Origin: Bryobacteraceae bacterium
Lineage (GTDB): Bacteria; Acidobacteriota; Terriglobia; Bryobacterales; Bryobacteraceae
NCBI GenBank assembly: GCA_041394945.1
Contig: JAWKHH010000003.1
Coordinates: 682,001 to 746,000, forward strand
Direction of reading: 5' to 3'
Length of the DNA stretch: 64,000 nt
Shown here in pieces: positions 1 through 8,233 of this stretch. Every line of letters begins with the position of its first letter. Position 1 is the stretch's first letter. Made by a program: the position numbers and the translations under genes. The notes beneath the pieces are model-generated. The model saw nothing but the letters and a program-made list of their open reading frames with translations, was not told where the DNA came from and searched no databases.

Positions 1-1195
1 ATTTGCCCACCCGGGCCGAGCGATTTGCCTTCTGCTGATAGAACATCTCGGCGCGCCCAGGGCCGGACTTGCCCTCGAGCAGCGGCATCATGTCGAAACC
101 GTCCATCTTCACCCCGCGCGGCAACTCCGCACCGGCCAGCGCGGCGAAGGTCGGCAGCAGTTCCAGCGTCGAGGCGAATTCGTCTCGAACCGCGCCCGCC
201 GGGATCCGCCCCGGCCATCGAGCGATCAGCGGCACGCGCACTCCGCCTTCCCACAACGTCGCCTTGCCGCCGCGGAGCGGCCCGTTCCGCTGGCCGGAGC
301 CGCCGTTGTCGGAGATGAACACGACCAGCGTGTCGTTGTCGAGGCCGTACTGTTTCACCTGCGCCAGGATCTCGCCCACCGCCGCGTCCATGTGCGTGAC
401 GAGCGCCTTGTATTGGGCGCGCCGATCGCCCTTGTACATCGCCATGTATTCCGCCGGCGCTTGCGGATCTTCCTTGCGGAACGTCGATGCGCCGTGGGGC
501 GCGTTGAACGGCAGGTAGAGGAAAAACGGCCGGCTGCGATTCTCTTCGAGAAAGCGGAGCGCTTCCCGCTTGAAGAGGTCCGTCGCGTGGCCTTCTTCGC
601 GGATGCGATCGTTGCCCCGGAACATCGACGCGACCCCATAGCGCTCGTGCGTGTAATAGTCGATCCCCGTGTTGGCGAAGCCGTAGTAATAATCGAAGCC
701 GCGCTGGAGCGGGAGGAAGCGCCGCGCGCGACCGCCGTCCCACTTGCCGACGGCGCCGGTGGCGTACCCGGCGCTCTTCATCACCTGGCCGAGCGTCACC
801 TCACGGACATCCATGCCGATCGTCATCTCCGGCGACACCGCGTAGCCCTCTTCGTCGTACTGAAACTTCCAGTTGACCTCGTTGTTGCGGATCATGTCGT
901 AGAGGCCGTTGCGCTGCGGATAGCGGCCGGTGAGGATGCTCGAACGGGACGGCGTACAGGCCGGCCAGGAGACGGTGAAGTCGGTGAAGCGAACGCCTTC
1001 GGCGGCCATGCTGTCGAGGTTCGGCGAGTGGATCGAAGCGTCGCCGCACACGTTGAGATCGGCGTAGCCGAGATCGTCGGCGGCGATCAGGACGATGTTC
1101 GGCTTGCGTCCGGCGGCCGGGCGTGGAGCGGCTGCGGCGAGCGTGCTGGCAACGAAACGGCGCCTGCCTAGGCGATTGAGACTGAGCTCCATCAT
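1..1195 (-). CDS. Arylsulfatase-type sulfatase, C-terminus outside window
   Basis: Translating the minus strand gives an N-terminal RRRFVAS followed by an Ala-rich stretch, a likely Tat signal, then KPNIVLIAADDLGYAD, the metal-binding opening of the sulfatase/alkaline phosphatase superfamily. CTPSR matches C/S-x-P-x-R, in which the Cys is converted to formylglycine; VGKWD and VFISDNGG are further conserved metal and substrate-site blocks. It should hydrolyse sulfate esters after export; the substrate cannot be read from sequence. About 398 residues are present and no stop is reached before base 1. Several in-frame ATGs exist (1204, 1195, 1192); 1195 was chosen because it places the twin-arginine motif near the N-terminus. 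It lies just downstream of gspD on the same strand, 47 bases away, so it could be co-transcribed with the secretion operon. Confidence 0.9.
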   Translation of the reverse strand, partial: MMELSLNRLGRRRFVASTLAAAAPRPAAGRKPNIVLIAADDLGYADLNVCGDASIHSPNLDSMAAEGVRFTDFTVSWPACTPSRSSILTGRYPQRNGLYDMIRNNEVNWKFQYDEEGYAVSPEMTIGMDVREVTLGQVMKSAGYATGAVGKWDGGRARRFLPLQRGFDYYYGFANTGIDYYTHERYGVASMFRGNDRIREEGHATDLFKREALRFLEENRSRPFFLYLPFNAPHGASTFRKEDPQAPAEYMAMYKGDRRAQYKALVTHMDAAVGEILAQVKQYGLDNDTLVVFISDNGGSGQRNGPLRGGKATLWEGGVRVPLIARWPGRIPAGAVRDEFASTLELLPTFAALAGAELPRGVKMDGFDMMPLLEGKSGPGRAEMFYQQKANRSARVGK

Positions 1196-1242
1196 GGAGC
1201 CCATCTTATCGCTCAACCCTGGTCGCTCACGCTCCGGTTCGC

Positions 1243-3555
1243 CTACTCCTTGACCATCTTGGTCAGCCGGCGAAGGCGGGAGCGCAGTTCGTCGCTCGCG
1301 TCCTGGAGCTGATTGGTGTCGTAGATGACGCGCGGCGTCATGAAGATGATCAGTTCCGTGCGTTCCTTCGAATAGGACCGGCTCCCGAACGCCGCGCCGA
1401 CGATCGGAATCTTGTGCAGCAGCGGAATGCCGGCCGACGACATAGTGTCGCTCTCGTTGATAATGCCGCCGATGGCGATCGTGTCGCCGTCCTGCATCGT
1501 GATCTGCGTGTTCAGGGTGCGCTTGGAGAACGAGGGCGACTGAATCGCTCCGGCGGGTGGAGCCTGCGGAGCGCTCACTTCCTGGTTGATGATCAGCGTG
1601 ACCACGCCGCTCGGATTCACGCGCGCCATGATGTTGAGCGAGACACCCGTGTTGCGGCTGTTGATCGTGTTGGCGAACAGCGAATTGCCGCCGCTTTGAA
1701 TCGGCGTCACGCTGGTCGAGGAAAGCGTCGGGACTTCGGTGCCCACGTTGATCGACGCCGCGATGCTGTCGGTGGCCACCACGCTCGGCGCGGAAATCAC
1801 CTTCGCGCGCGTCGCGTTCTCCTGGAGGCTCAAGAACGCGAGCAACTCGCGGCTCATCCCCACCAGCGCCCCGGCGGAGAGCTGCACGGCGCCGGAAGAC
1901 AGCGACGCGACGAAATCCCGGCCGGGGTTGGTCGCGCCCCCCGTGCCGCGCTTCTGCAGAAAAGCCGCCACGCCGGAAGCGAACGCGCCGGTGAGTGACA
2001 CTTCGTAAATCCGCGCGTCGATCAGCACCTGACGTGGTGGTATGTCGATATCGCGCAGCAGCTTCATGATCTGCTGGTATTCCTGCCCGGTGGCCTGAAT
2101 CAGCAGCGTGTTGTCGATCGGGTTCGGAATAATGCGCGGGAAGCGCCCGCCGTAGCCGTAGCCAAGCCCCATGCCGCCGGCGTAAGCGCCGGTCTGATCG
2201 ACGGCGCCGGTGGTTCCCGCGGCGCCCGCCCCGCCCGCCGCCGCTGCCGCGCCACCCGCGCCCGCCGCTCCCACGGGAACGCCTCCGCCCGGATACTGCG
2301 CCGCGTAACCGCCGCTGTAGGCCGGAGCTCCCGGAAAGAATCCGGGCTGCCCGGCGCCGGGGAATCCCTGCATGCCCGGAAACCCTCCGCCATAGCCGCC
2401 GCCGCCAAAGCCAAACGCGGACGCGCCGTAGCCGCCCATGCCGTAGCCACCCATTCCGTAGCCGCCCATGCCCATCCCACCCATGCCCATCCCACCCATG
2501 CCCATCCCACCCATGCCGTAACCGCCCATCCCGTACCCGCCCATGCCCATCCCGTAGCCGAACCCTCCGAACAGGCTCATGATGGCTCCGGCGATGATCT
2601 CAGCGCGACTGTACTTGACGCGATAGACGTAGACGTCGACGGAGCCGGCGGTGACCTGCACTTCCTGGTCCAGCTTCTTCAGCCACTCTTCCACCTGCTC
2701 GAACGCACCCGGATTCGGCGCCACGGCGATGATCGTGTTGATCCGGTCCACCGGGAGGAATCGCACGAGGGTCTTCTCGGTGAGCGACATGCCCTTGAGG
2801 ATGTTTTCGAGCTCGCCGGCGATCGCCGTAGGTGACCCGTGCTTCACTTCGAACAGCCGCACCCGCTGGTTGGCGAGCGTGTTGCTATCGAACATCTGCA
2901 CGATGTCCAGAACCCGCTTCACATTCCGGTGGCTGTCGAGCAGAAAGATGAGGTTGGCCGGCAGATAGGCGAAGGTCTTCGCGCCCTCGCCGATGAACGG
3001 CTCGATCAGCTTTCCCACCTCGACCACGTTGGCGTACTTCACGAAGATCAGGCTCAGCGAGATCTGGTCGTCCTCGGGAACCTTGTCGGGATCGTCCGCC
3101 GTCACCGCCCGCACCGGCAGTCGCGAAATTTCCCCGAGCGGCGAGATGCGGTAGAACTCGCCTACCTGCACCATCGCGTAGCCGTTCAACCGCAGGACAA
3201 TATCGAGCAGCGCGCGGGCGTCGATATCCCGCGTTTCACCGTAGGTGTTGAGCGTCACGCTGCCGGTGATCTTCTTGTCGGCGATGTAGTTGATCTTCAG
3301 CGTACGGCACAGCACGTCGACCACTTCGGAGAGCGAGGCGTTATTGAGATTGAGGTTGCCGGTGGAAACGCGTGGCGGAGGCGTGGCCGTTTGCGTCGGT
3401 GCGGGCGCCGGCTGCGCGGGCTGGGCCGGAGCTGGCTGCGCGGACGCGGGCTGAGCCTGCGGATCGGCCGGAGGCGCCGCCTGCCCGGCTGGAGGCTGGG
3501 CCTGTTGCGCCATCAGCGACGCCGTCAACACTAACGCCAGGTAAGTTCGCAGCAT
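1243..3555 (-). CDS. gspD: Type II secretion outer-membrane secretin GspD
   Basis: 770-residue secretin forming the outer-membrane pore of the type II secretion system. A signal peptide (about 1-16) is followed by a Pro/Ala/Gln linker (17-65), an N0/STN domain (about 66-150), N1 (about 163-225), N2 (about 230-295), N3, and the C-terminal secretin barrel domain (about 505-755, ending with TELIIFMTPRVIYD). N3 is split: VYRVKYSRAEIIAGAIMSLF (310-329) and RFPRIIPNPIDNTLLI (471-486) are its two halves, separated by about 140 residues very rich in Gly, Met, Tyr and later Ala/Pro. It is the last gene of the gsp operon, 15 bases after the preceding small gene. Domain order and operon position make the assignment firm; the role of the insertion is unknown. 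Confidence 0.95.
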   Translation of the reverse strand: MLRTYLALVLTASLMAQQAQPPAGQAAPPADPQAQPASAQPAPAQPAQPAPAPTQTATPPPRVSTGNLNLNNASLSEVVDVLCRTLKINYIADKKITGSVTLNTYGETRDIDARALLDIVLRLNGYAMVQVGEFYRISPLGEISRLPVRAVTADDPDKVPEDDQISLSLIFVKYANVVEVGKLIEPFIGEGAKTFAYLPANLIFLLDSHRNVKRVLDIVQMFDSNTLANQRVRLFEVKHGSPTAIAGELENILKGMSLTEKTLVRFLPVDRINTIIAVAPNPGAFEQVEEWLKKLDQEVQVTAGSVDVYVYRVKYSRAEIIAGAIMSLFGGFGYGMGMGGYGMGGYGMGGMGMGGMGMGGMGMGGYGMGGYGMGGYGASAFGFGGGGYGGGFPGMQGFPGAGQPGFFPGAPAYSGGYAAQYPGGGVPVGAAGAGGAAAAAGGAGAAGTTGAVDQTGAYAGGMGLGYGYGGRFPRIIPNPIDNTLLIQATGQEYQQIMKLLRDIDIPPRQVLIDARIYEVSLTGAFASGVAAFLQKRGTGGATNPGRDFVASLSSGAVQLSAGALVGMSRELLAFLSLQENATRAKVISAPSVVATDSIAASINVGTEVPTLSSTSVTPIQSGGNSLFANTINSRNTGVSLNIMARVNPSGVVTLIINQEVSAPQAPPAGAIQSPSFSKRTLNTQITMQDGDTIAIGGIINESDTMSSAGIPLLHKIPIVGAAFGSRSYSKERTELIIFMTPRVIYDTNQLQDASDELRSRLRRLTKMVKE
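2425..2562. repeat. GMGG-coding minisatellite inside gspD
   Basis: Short tandem repeats code for Gly-Met-Gly-Gly / Gly-Tyr-Gly-Met units of the GspD insertion. Three perfect 15-base copies of ATGCCCATCCCACCC lie at 2468-2512, flanked by degenerate copies. Repeats of this kind can change copy number by slippage; here whole units keep the frame. Confidence 0.85.
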
Positions 3556-3570
3556 CCGTTCCGTCCGCTC

Positions 3571-3996
3571 CTATTTGCCGCCGCGCGACCGTTCGAGGGC
3601 CAGTTTCTCGGCGTCGTTCAGATCGTCGCTTTTGCGCGTCCACGTGGCTTTCCCAAAGGGCGTCTTGCGCGTAAACTCAACCGTGCCGCCGCCGAGGTCC
3701 AGGGCCGTGATGAATTCGGCTTCCTTCGCCGAATCGTCGGGCGCCGATTCCGGCTCGAAGCGCCGCACGCCGAACGGCGTCCGCGTGTAGTGCCAGGTCT
3801 TGCCCTTGGCGTCTTTGTGCTCCCACAGGCCGGGCTCGATCTCCACCGCCTTCTTGGGAATGGTGAGCGGTGCGCTCGCCGCGCTCACTCGCGCCGCGGC
3901 GGTCCCGGTCTTGCGTTGCGCGCCCTTGGCGGCCTTTTCGGCGCCCAACGACGCCACTGCGGCCAGCGCCACTGCCATTGCGATTCGCATCTTCAT
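3571..3996 (-). CDS. Small secreted protein of the secretion operon, function unknown
   Basis: 141 residues with a clear signal peptide (MKMRIAMAVALAAVASLG) and a mature part containing WEHKDAKGKTWHYTRTPFG and the similar KTPFGKATWTRKSDD, which look like two related beta-hairpin units. I recognise no family. It sits between the GspC-like gene (15 bases upstream) and gspD (15 bases downstream), inside the secretion operon. The position suggests a periplasmic accessory of the secretin, for example an assembly or stabilising factor, but nothing in the sequence proves this. Its length does not fit a typical GspS pilotin and no lipobox cysteine is present. Confidence 0.75.
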   Translation of the reverse strand: MKMRIAMAVALAAVASLGAEKAAKGAQRKTGTAAARVSAASAPLTIPKKAVEIEPGLWEHKDAKGKTWHYTRTPFGVRRFEPESAPDDSAKEAEFITALDLGGGTVEFTRKTPFGKATWTRKSDDLNDAEKLALERSRGGK

Positions 3997-4011
3997 TCGT
4001 CAGTCACTCCT

Positions 4012-4791
4012 CTAGCGGGCCGGCTCCCAAAAGCAGGCTTGGCCGAACATCGAAGGCCGGGTCACCTTCCGGTATCCGTTCATCACCGTGCCCACCGGCG
4101 TCGAATCGCCCGGCGCGCAAGCATGATTCGTGCCGCCCGTGTCGATCCACGGGTTGCTCCCGCTCGCCTTCTTTTGCATTTCTTTGAACTCTTCTTCCTT
4201 GGTCACCGGGTGATCGATCATCACCGAGCCGTTCTCGCTCAGTTTCTTCGCCGGAGGCTCTTCCGCCGGTGGCGCGCCTCCATCCGCTCCGGCCGGAGCC
4301 GTCTCCTTCGCTTTCAACTCGGCGATCGTCTTCACGAACTTCTTGTCTTTCCACTCGAGCACGATCTCGTCCTTGCTCAGCTTCGCCACTTTGAACGGAC
4401 CCACTTGGTCGTTCACGCGATAGCCCTTCTGCGTTCCGCCCGCTTTCTCGCTCAGGAACGCCGTGGTCATGTCGCCGAACACGAGCACCCCGTAGGCAAC
4501 CGGAAACGGCGGCAGCGGCTCTTCCACCTTCGGTGCATCTTCGATCACGACGTTCGGATTCCGGTCTCGCGCGAACAGCATTTTCATGGCGACATCGGCG
4601 TAGCTAGCGGCTTGCACCGCGCCCACGCCCTCGATCTTCGGCGCTTCTCCGGCCAGGGAGGCGCCTACCCGCGTCCGCCGCAGTTGTTCGGCCCGTCCGC
4701 CGGCTTCCTTCCATCGCGTATGGATCTGCCAGCCGGCCGCCGCCAGCAGCGCCGCCAGCAGCAGATTCAGCATCACGAGTTTCCGGCTCAC
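4012..4791 (-). CDS. GspC/PilP-like inner-membrane linker protein
   Basis: 259 residues beginning at GTG, which overlaps the gspM stop as GTGA. One N-terminal membrane segment (about 5-22) is followed by a long periplasmic part. The block YGVLVFGDMTTAFLSEK...GYRVNDQVGPFKVAKLSKDEIVLEW resembles the HR domain of GspC and the beta-domain of PilP, which contacts the N0 domain of the secretin. The region after about residue 155 is Pro/Ala/Glu rich and ends in a Cys-containing tail (NHACAPG, FGQACFW) that I do not recognise. Operon position after gspL and gspM and before gspD supports the role of bridge between inner-membrane platform and secretin. Similarity is by pattern only, so the symbol is left blank. 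Confidence 0.7.
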   Translation of the reverse strand: MSRKLVMLNLLLAALLAAAGWQIHTRWKEAGGRAEQLRRTRVGASLAGEAPKIEGVGAVQAASYADVAMKMLFARDRNPNVVIEDAPKVEEPLPPFPVAYGVLVFGDMTTAFLSEKAGGTQKGYRVNDQVGPFKVAKLSKDEIVLEWKDKKFVKTIAELKAKETAPAGADGGAPPAEEPPAKKLSENGSVMIDHPVTKEEEFKEMQKKASGSNPWIDTGGTNHACAPGDSTPVGTVMNGYRKVTRPSMFGQACFWEPAR

Positions 4792-5378
4792 AGGCCCACT
4801 CCTTTCCGTTCCGGCACAAGCTTCTTTGGTATGACGCCGGAAACGGTCAAACGGACGGAGAGCATCTTCTGTTTTTGGTCGCCGGTTGGCGAAACGCGAA
4901 GTTCATGGGTGGCGATCAGTTCCGGCTGCGCTGTGATGTCGGCGAGGAGATTCACGAGTTGCTCGATGCGGCAGTTCATCGTCACCGAGACCTGCGCCTC
5001 GCCGTAGGCATCGCCCAGCGGCTGAATCGGCCCCAGGTCGTTCTGCGAAACCACCACCGGCGGCGCCTGCCTCCGCGCCAGGTTCCGCACCACCTGCAGC
5101 AGTTGCGCCTGCGCCTGCGCGGCCGTCTCAGCCACGATCATCCCCTTCTCGCGATCCTTCAACTGCGTCTCGATCCCCTCGAGCACCTTCCTCTTGCCGG
5201 GCGCCGTGGCCAGGATCTCGCGGAGCTTCTGCACGCGGCGCTCCGCCACCGGAATCGAGCTCGCCGCCGGCGTCACCACCGCATCGGCGGCATCGTCGGA
5301 AGTCCACCAACGGATACCGAGCGCCAGCACCACGGCCGCGGCCAGCATCATGAGCGCCCGCTTGTCCCGGTCCTGCAT
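4788..5378 (-). CDS. gspM: GspM/PilO-like inner-membrane platform protein
   Basis: 196 residues: short cytoplasmic start (MQDRDKRA), one membrane helix (about 9-24), a coiled-coil stretch (about 45-100) and a C-terminal ferredoxin-like part, the usual plan of GspM and PilO. It would pair with GspL in the inner-membrane platform that couples the ATPase to the pseudopilus. The gene starts 2 bases after gspL ends and overlaps the next gene as GTGA, indicating translational coupling. Sequence conservation in this family is low, so the call rests on architecture and gene order. Confidence 0.75.
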   Translation of the reverse strand: MQDRDKRALMMLAAAVVLALGIRWWTSDDAADAVVTPAASSIPVAERRVQKLREILATAPGKRKVLEGIETQLKDREKGMIVAETAAQAQAQLLQVVRNLARRQAPPVVVSQNDLGPIQPLGDAYGEAQVSVTMNCRIEQLVNLLADITAQPELIATHELRVSPTGDQKQKMLSVRLTVSGVIPKKLVPERKGVGL

Positions 5379-5380
5379 CG

Positions 5381-6781
5381 TCAGCGCGACTCTCCCTTCT
5401 CGAGCCCCGTTCCCTCGCCTTCACGCTGGGCGCGGATGACGAACTGCTCGCCCGTCGCCGAGCGCATCATCGTCTGCGAGAACGACGAGTCCTTGAACAG
5501 CGGCGATTCGTCGAACAGCTTCAGCAGGGCGGTGGCCTGTTCGGCCTCGCCCTGGATGTTCAGGTCCGTCCGCGAAAGCTGGAACGATTGGATCCACGCC
5601 GGCGGCGCGAGCAGATTGGTCACTTCGCGCAGCGCATCGGCGTCGGCCTTGGCGCGCTTCCGATACCGGTCGATCAGGGCGATGTGCTCCCGGGCCTCGG
5701 CCGCGCGACGGTCCAGCCGCGCAGCTTCGGCGGCCCTACCTTCCAGTCCACGAATTTGGCTCTGCAACTCCAGCAGGTACTGGCGCTCATGATAGGCGGG
5801 CTGCAGGAAGAGCGCCGCCGCCGCCAGCAGAAGCGCCAACCCCAAGACGGCGGTGGGCAGGTAGACCATGCGTGACGACTGCGTGCGGCGGTCTTCCGGC
5901 AGCAGGTTCGCATCGGCCGGAACGCGGGCGCCGGCGGACATGGCTGCGGCGGCCGCGGCGATCGGATGGGGCGTGTCATTGAGGCCGGGAGGCAGCAGCG
6001 CGGCGGCGGGGACCACCGGCGCTCCCGCGCCCAGGCGCAGTTCACTCAGCGCGAGCGCCGCGCCGCGCCCCGAGTCGCCTTCCCAGCGGCTGGACAAAAC
6101 GGGGCGGGAATCGCTTTCCCCGTAGAACTCGCACGCGCCGTCGTACTCGTGCACGGCGAGGAACCCTTCCGGCGGCGCGAGCACGAGGCGCGAGACGGCA
6201 TAGAGCGCCGCGGCGGAAAACGTGAAGCGCGCCATGCGCAGCCCGGCTTCGGAAAACAAGTTCGCGTAGGCGTCGATGGTCTCGCGCCGCGCCACGCCGA
6301 CGAGCACCGCGCTTGGTTGCCCCGGGCGCGCGTCGAGCGCCGCCCAGCCGTGAACGACATCGTCCTCCGGCCAGGGATGCAGCGTGTCGAGTTGCAGCGC
6401 CACCGCTGATTCGAGGTCCGCCGCCGCCACGCCCGGAAGCGCGATCTGCCGCACCACGACATCGGTGCGCGGAAGCAGCACCGTCGCCGGAACGCGCGCT
6501 GCCCCGGCCTGCTTCGCGAAAGCCGCGTACTCCGCGCCCCACTCGGTGGCCGGGCGCTCCCGGAAATTCTCGATGGTGAGTTCCCCGAGCGGCGCCGCGC
6601 CGGAGGGACGCAGGCGCAGCGCGGAGACGTACAGATCCCGCGCGCCGATCTCGATCGCGACCCCCGTGCCGAAGGCGAGCCACTTGCGGGCGCCGGTGGC
6701 GGGCTTGCGTTCGAGGGCCGGCTCGACGCCGCGCTGCTCAACGGCGGCGGGCTCTACGGCCACTGCGACACCTCTGACCAT
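5381..6781 (-). CDS. gspL: GspL-like platform protein (PilM-like plus PilN-like parts)
   Basis: 466 residues. The N-terminal part (about 30-285) has the look of an actin-like PilM/GspL cytoplasmic domain (VAIEIGARDLYVSALRL, VPATVLLPRTDVVVRQIALPG). A single membrane helix (about 309-328) leads into a PilN-like coiled coil and ferredoxin-like periplasmic domain (about 330-450). It recruits the GspE ATPase in the canonical system. The start at 6781 overlaps the 3' end of gspK by 28 bases; a GTG at 6763 would shorten the overlap and is possible. Confidence 0.8.
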   Translation of the reverse strand: MVRGVAVAVEPAAVEQRGVEPALERKPATGARKWLAFGTGVAIEIGARDLYVSALRLRPSGAAPLGELTIENFRERPATEWGAEYAAFAKQAGAARVPATVLLPRTDVVVRQIALPGVAAADLESAVALQLDTLHPWPEDDVVHGWAALDARPGQPSAVLVGVARRETIDAYANLFSEAGLRMARFTFSAAALYAVSRLVLAPPEGFLAVHEYDGACEFYGESDSRPVLSSRWEGDSGRGAALALSELRLGAGAPVVPAAALLPPGLNDTPHPIAAAAAAMSAGARVPADANLLPEDRRTQSSRMVYLPTAVLGLALLLAAAALFLQPAYHERQYLLELQSQIRGLEGRAAEAARLDRRAAEAREHIALIDRYRKRAKADADALREVTNLLAPPAWIQSFQLSRTDLNIQGEAEQATALLKLFDESPLFKDSSFSQTMMRSATGEQFVIRAQREGEGTGLEKGESR

Positions 6782-7707
6782 GCCTGGTCCTGCCAGCGGA
6801 TCACCTCGTACGGTTCCCCCTCGCTCGAGCCTTCGAGCCGGAACTTCACCGTCGCCGCCACAGTCCGAGACAGGTCACTCAGCCGCCCCGGCGCGATCCA
6901 ATGCCGCGCCGTCGCCCGAAGCGTGTAGATCGTGTTGCCGCCCACACCGAGCCGGCCCCCCGCCGCGCCCGCCGCCGGCCCCAATTGCGCCAGATCGGCC
7001 GGAGTCGCCAACGGGCGAACGCGCCGCAGTTGGACGAGCGCCGCCACCGCCTCCGGCGGCAGCCCCAGCGATGCCAGCAGCGCCGGCTCAGCGTGATTGG
7101 CGTCGAAGTTGGTCACCGTCCCCTGCACCGAAACGCAATCCTTAAACGCGCCCACCCGGACCAACCCGCCCTGCGGCAGGCGGCGATACATGCCGTGGAA
7201 AATTTCAGGCGTCATGCCTTGAACGTAGAGTGCTTCCTCCACCTCCTGGAAAGACGCATGCCGGGGCCGAAAAGACGGAGTGAGCGACAAATAGTAAGGG
7301 TCCAGCCCGCCGCCCGGGCTGCGCCAGTCGATGATCGCCGCCGTGATCATCTGGGCGCGCGGAGGCTCCACGCCAAGCGACAACAGCAGTGCCATGAACT
7401 GCTCCGGCCTGCCCTGGTTCAGGCTGAGCCGCGCCGTCTCCGGCACGAAGTCCACAACCGCCTCGCCCGCCGGGAAGGAGAAAACCACCCGCGGCGGCGC
7501 CGGCTGGTTCGGTCGCGAAAGCCGCGAAAGGATCGCCCGCTGAATCGCGCCCTGCGCCAGAAACTGCGCCCGGACTCCTTCGGAAAGCGTTGCCGCGCGT
7601 TCGCTCTCGCCGCGCACGTTCGTGGCGAGCGAAAACGCGATCGCGCTCAGCGCCGCCGCCAACCACAGCACCGCCAGCAGCGCCCCGCCCCTCTTTTTTG
7701 AGAGAAT
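6754..7707 (-). CDS. gspK: Type II secretion minor pseudopilin GspK; start codon unclear
   Basis: The frame encodes SKKRGGALLAVLWLAAALSA, the prepilin-type N-terminus of GspK, followed by the large alpha-domain with VDFVPETARLSLNQG, IDWRSPGGGLDPYY and helix-hairpin-helix-like LATPADLAQLG. GspK forms the pseudopilus tip with GspI and GspJ. From 7707 the product would be 317 residues, a normal GspK length, but no ATG, GTG or TTG precedes this point in frame until well inside the antisense RAYT gene. The start used here is an ATT at 7707; no good ribosome-binding site is visible. The open frame continues to 8268 only as the antisense of the RAYT gene. The native start may have been lost or replaced when the RAYT gene arrived. 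Confidence 0.8.
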   Translation of the reverse strand: MLSKKRGGALLAVLWLAAALSAIAFSLATNVRGESERAATLSEGVRAQFLAQGAIQRAILSRLSRPNQPAPPRVVFSFPAGEAVVDFVPETARLSLNQGRPEQFMALLLSLGVEPPRAQMITAAIIDWRSPGGGLDPYYLSLTPSFRPRHASFQEVEEALYVQGMTPEIFHGMYRRLPQGGLVRVGAFKDCVSVQGTVTNFDANHAEPALLASLGLPPEAVAALVQLRRVRPLATPADLAQLGPAAGAAGGRLGVGGNTIYTLRATARHWIAPGRLSDLSRTVAATVKFRLEGSSEGEPYEVIRWQDQAWSEVSQWP

Positions 7708-7734
7708 CTGGCGCCGCCGGCCAACTTTACCAAT

Positions 7735-8229
7735 ATGGACCCCGCGTTGTTCCTTACATGGCGCCTTCACGGCACGCTTCCGCCTCCGGAACCACCCACC
7801 CCGCGCGCCGTCACCGGACGCCAGTTCGTCGCCGTGGATCGCCTGCTGGACCGCGCCGTCCACGGCCCCACCTGGCTCGGCATGCCCGAGATCGCCGAGT
7901 TGGTCGCCGGCAGTCTCCAGACCCATGCCCGCGTCCACGGCCACTTCGATCTCCACGCCTGGGCCATCCTGCCGAATCACGTCCACGCGCTGTTGACGCC
8001 CCGTTCCCACCGCGCCGCCGCCTGGATCGAGGATTCCGGCCGGCTCGCACTGCGCGCGCTCGGCCTTCGCGGTTGTCCCTTCTGGCACCGCGAACCGATC
8101 GGGCGGACCGTCGAAAGCGAACGGGAAGCTGCCCGGATCGCGCACTACATCGAGTGCAACCCGGTGAGCGCCGGGCTCGCGGCCGCGCCCGAACACTTCC
8201 TGTGGTCGAGCGCCGCCGCACGGCCATGA
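7735..8229 (+). mobile_element. RAYT: REP-associated tyrosine transposase (Y1_Tnp/IS200-like), 164 aa
   Basis: The product contains HAWAILPNHVHALLTP, the HUH motif of the Y1 transposase family, and YIECNPVSAGL, the tyrosine helix typical of REP-associated transposases (Y-I-x-x-N-P-V-x-A-G). WHREPIGRTV is another frequent family block. At 164 residues it is near normal length and has no internal stop, so it looks intact. It is the only plus-strand gene inside the gsp operon and fills the space between the gspJ stop (8234) and the gspK coding region almost exactly. No terminal inverted repeats or flanking target duplication are seen, as expected for solitary RAYT genes. No clear ribosome-binding site precedes the ATG. 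Confidence 0.85.
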
Positions 8230-8233
8230 GCGC

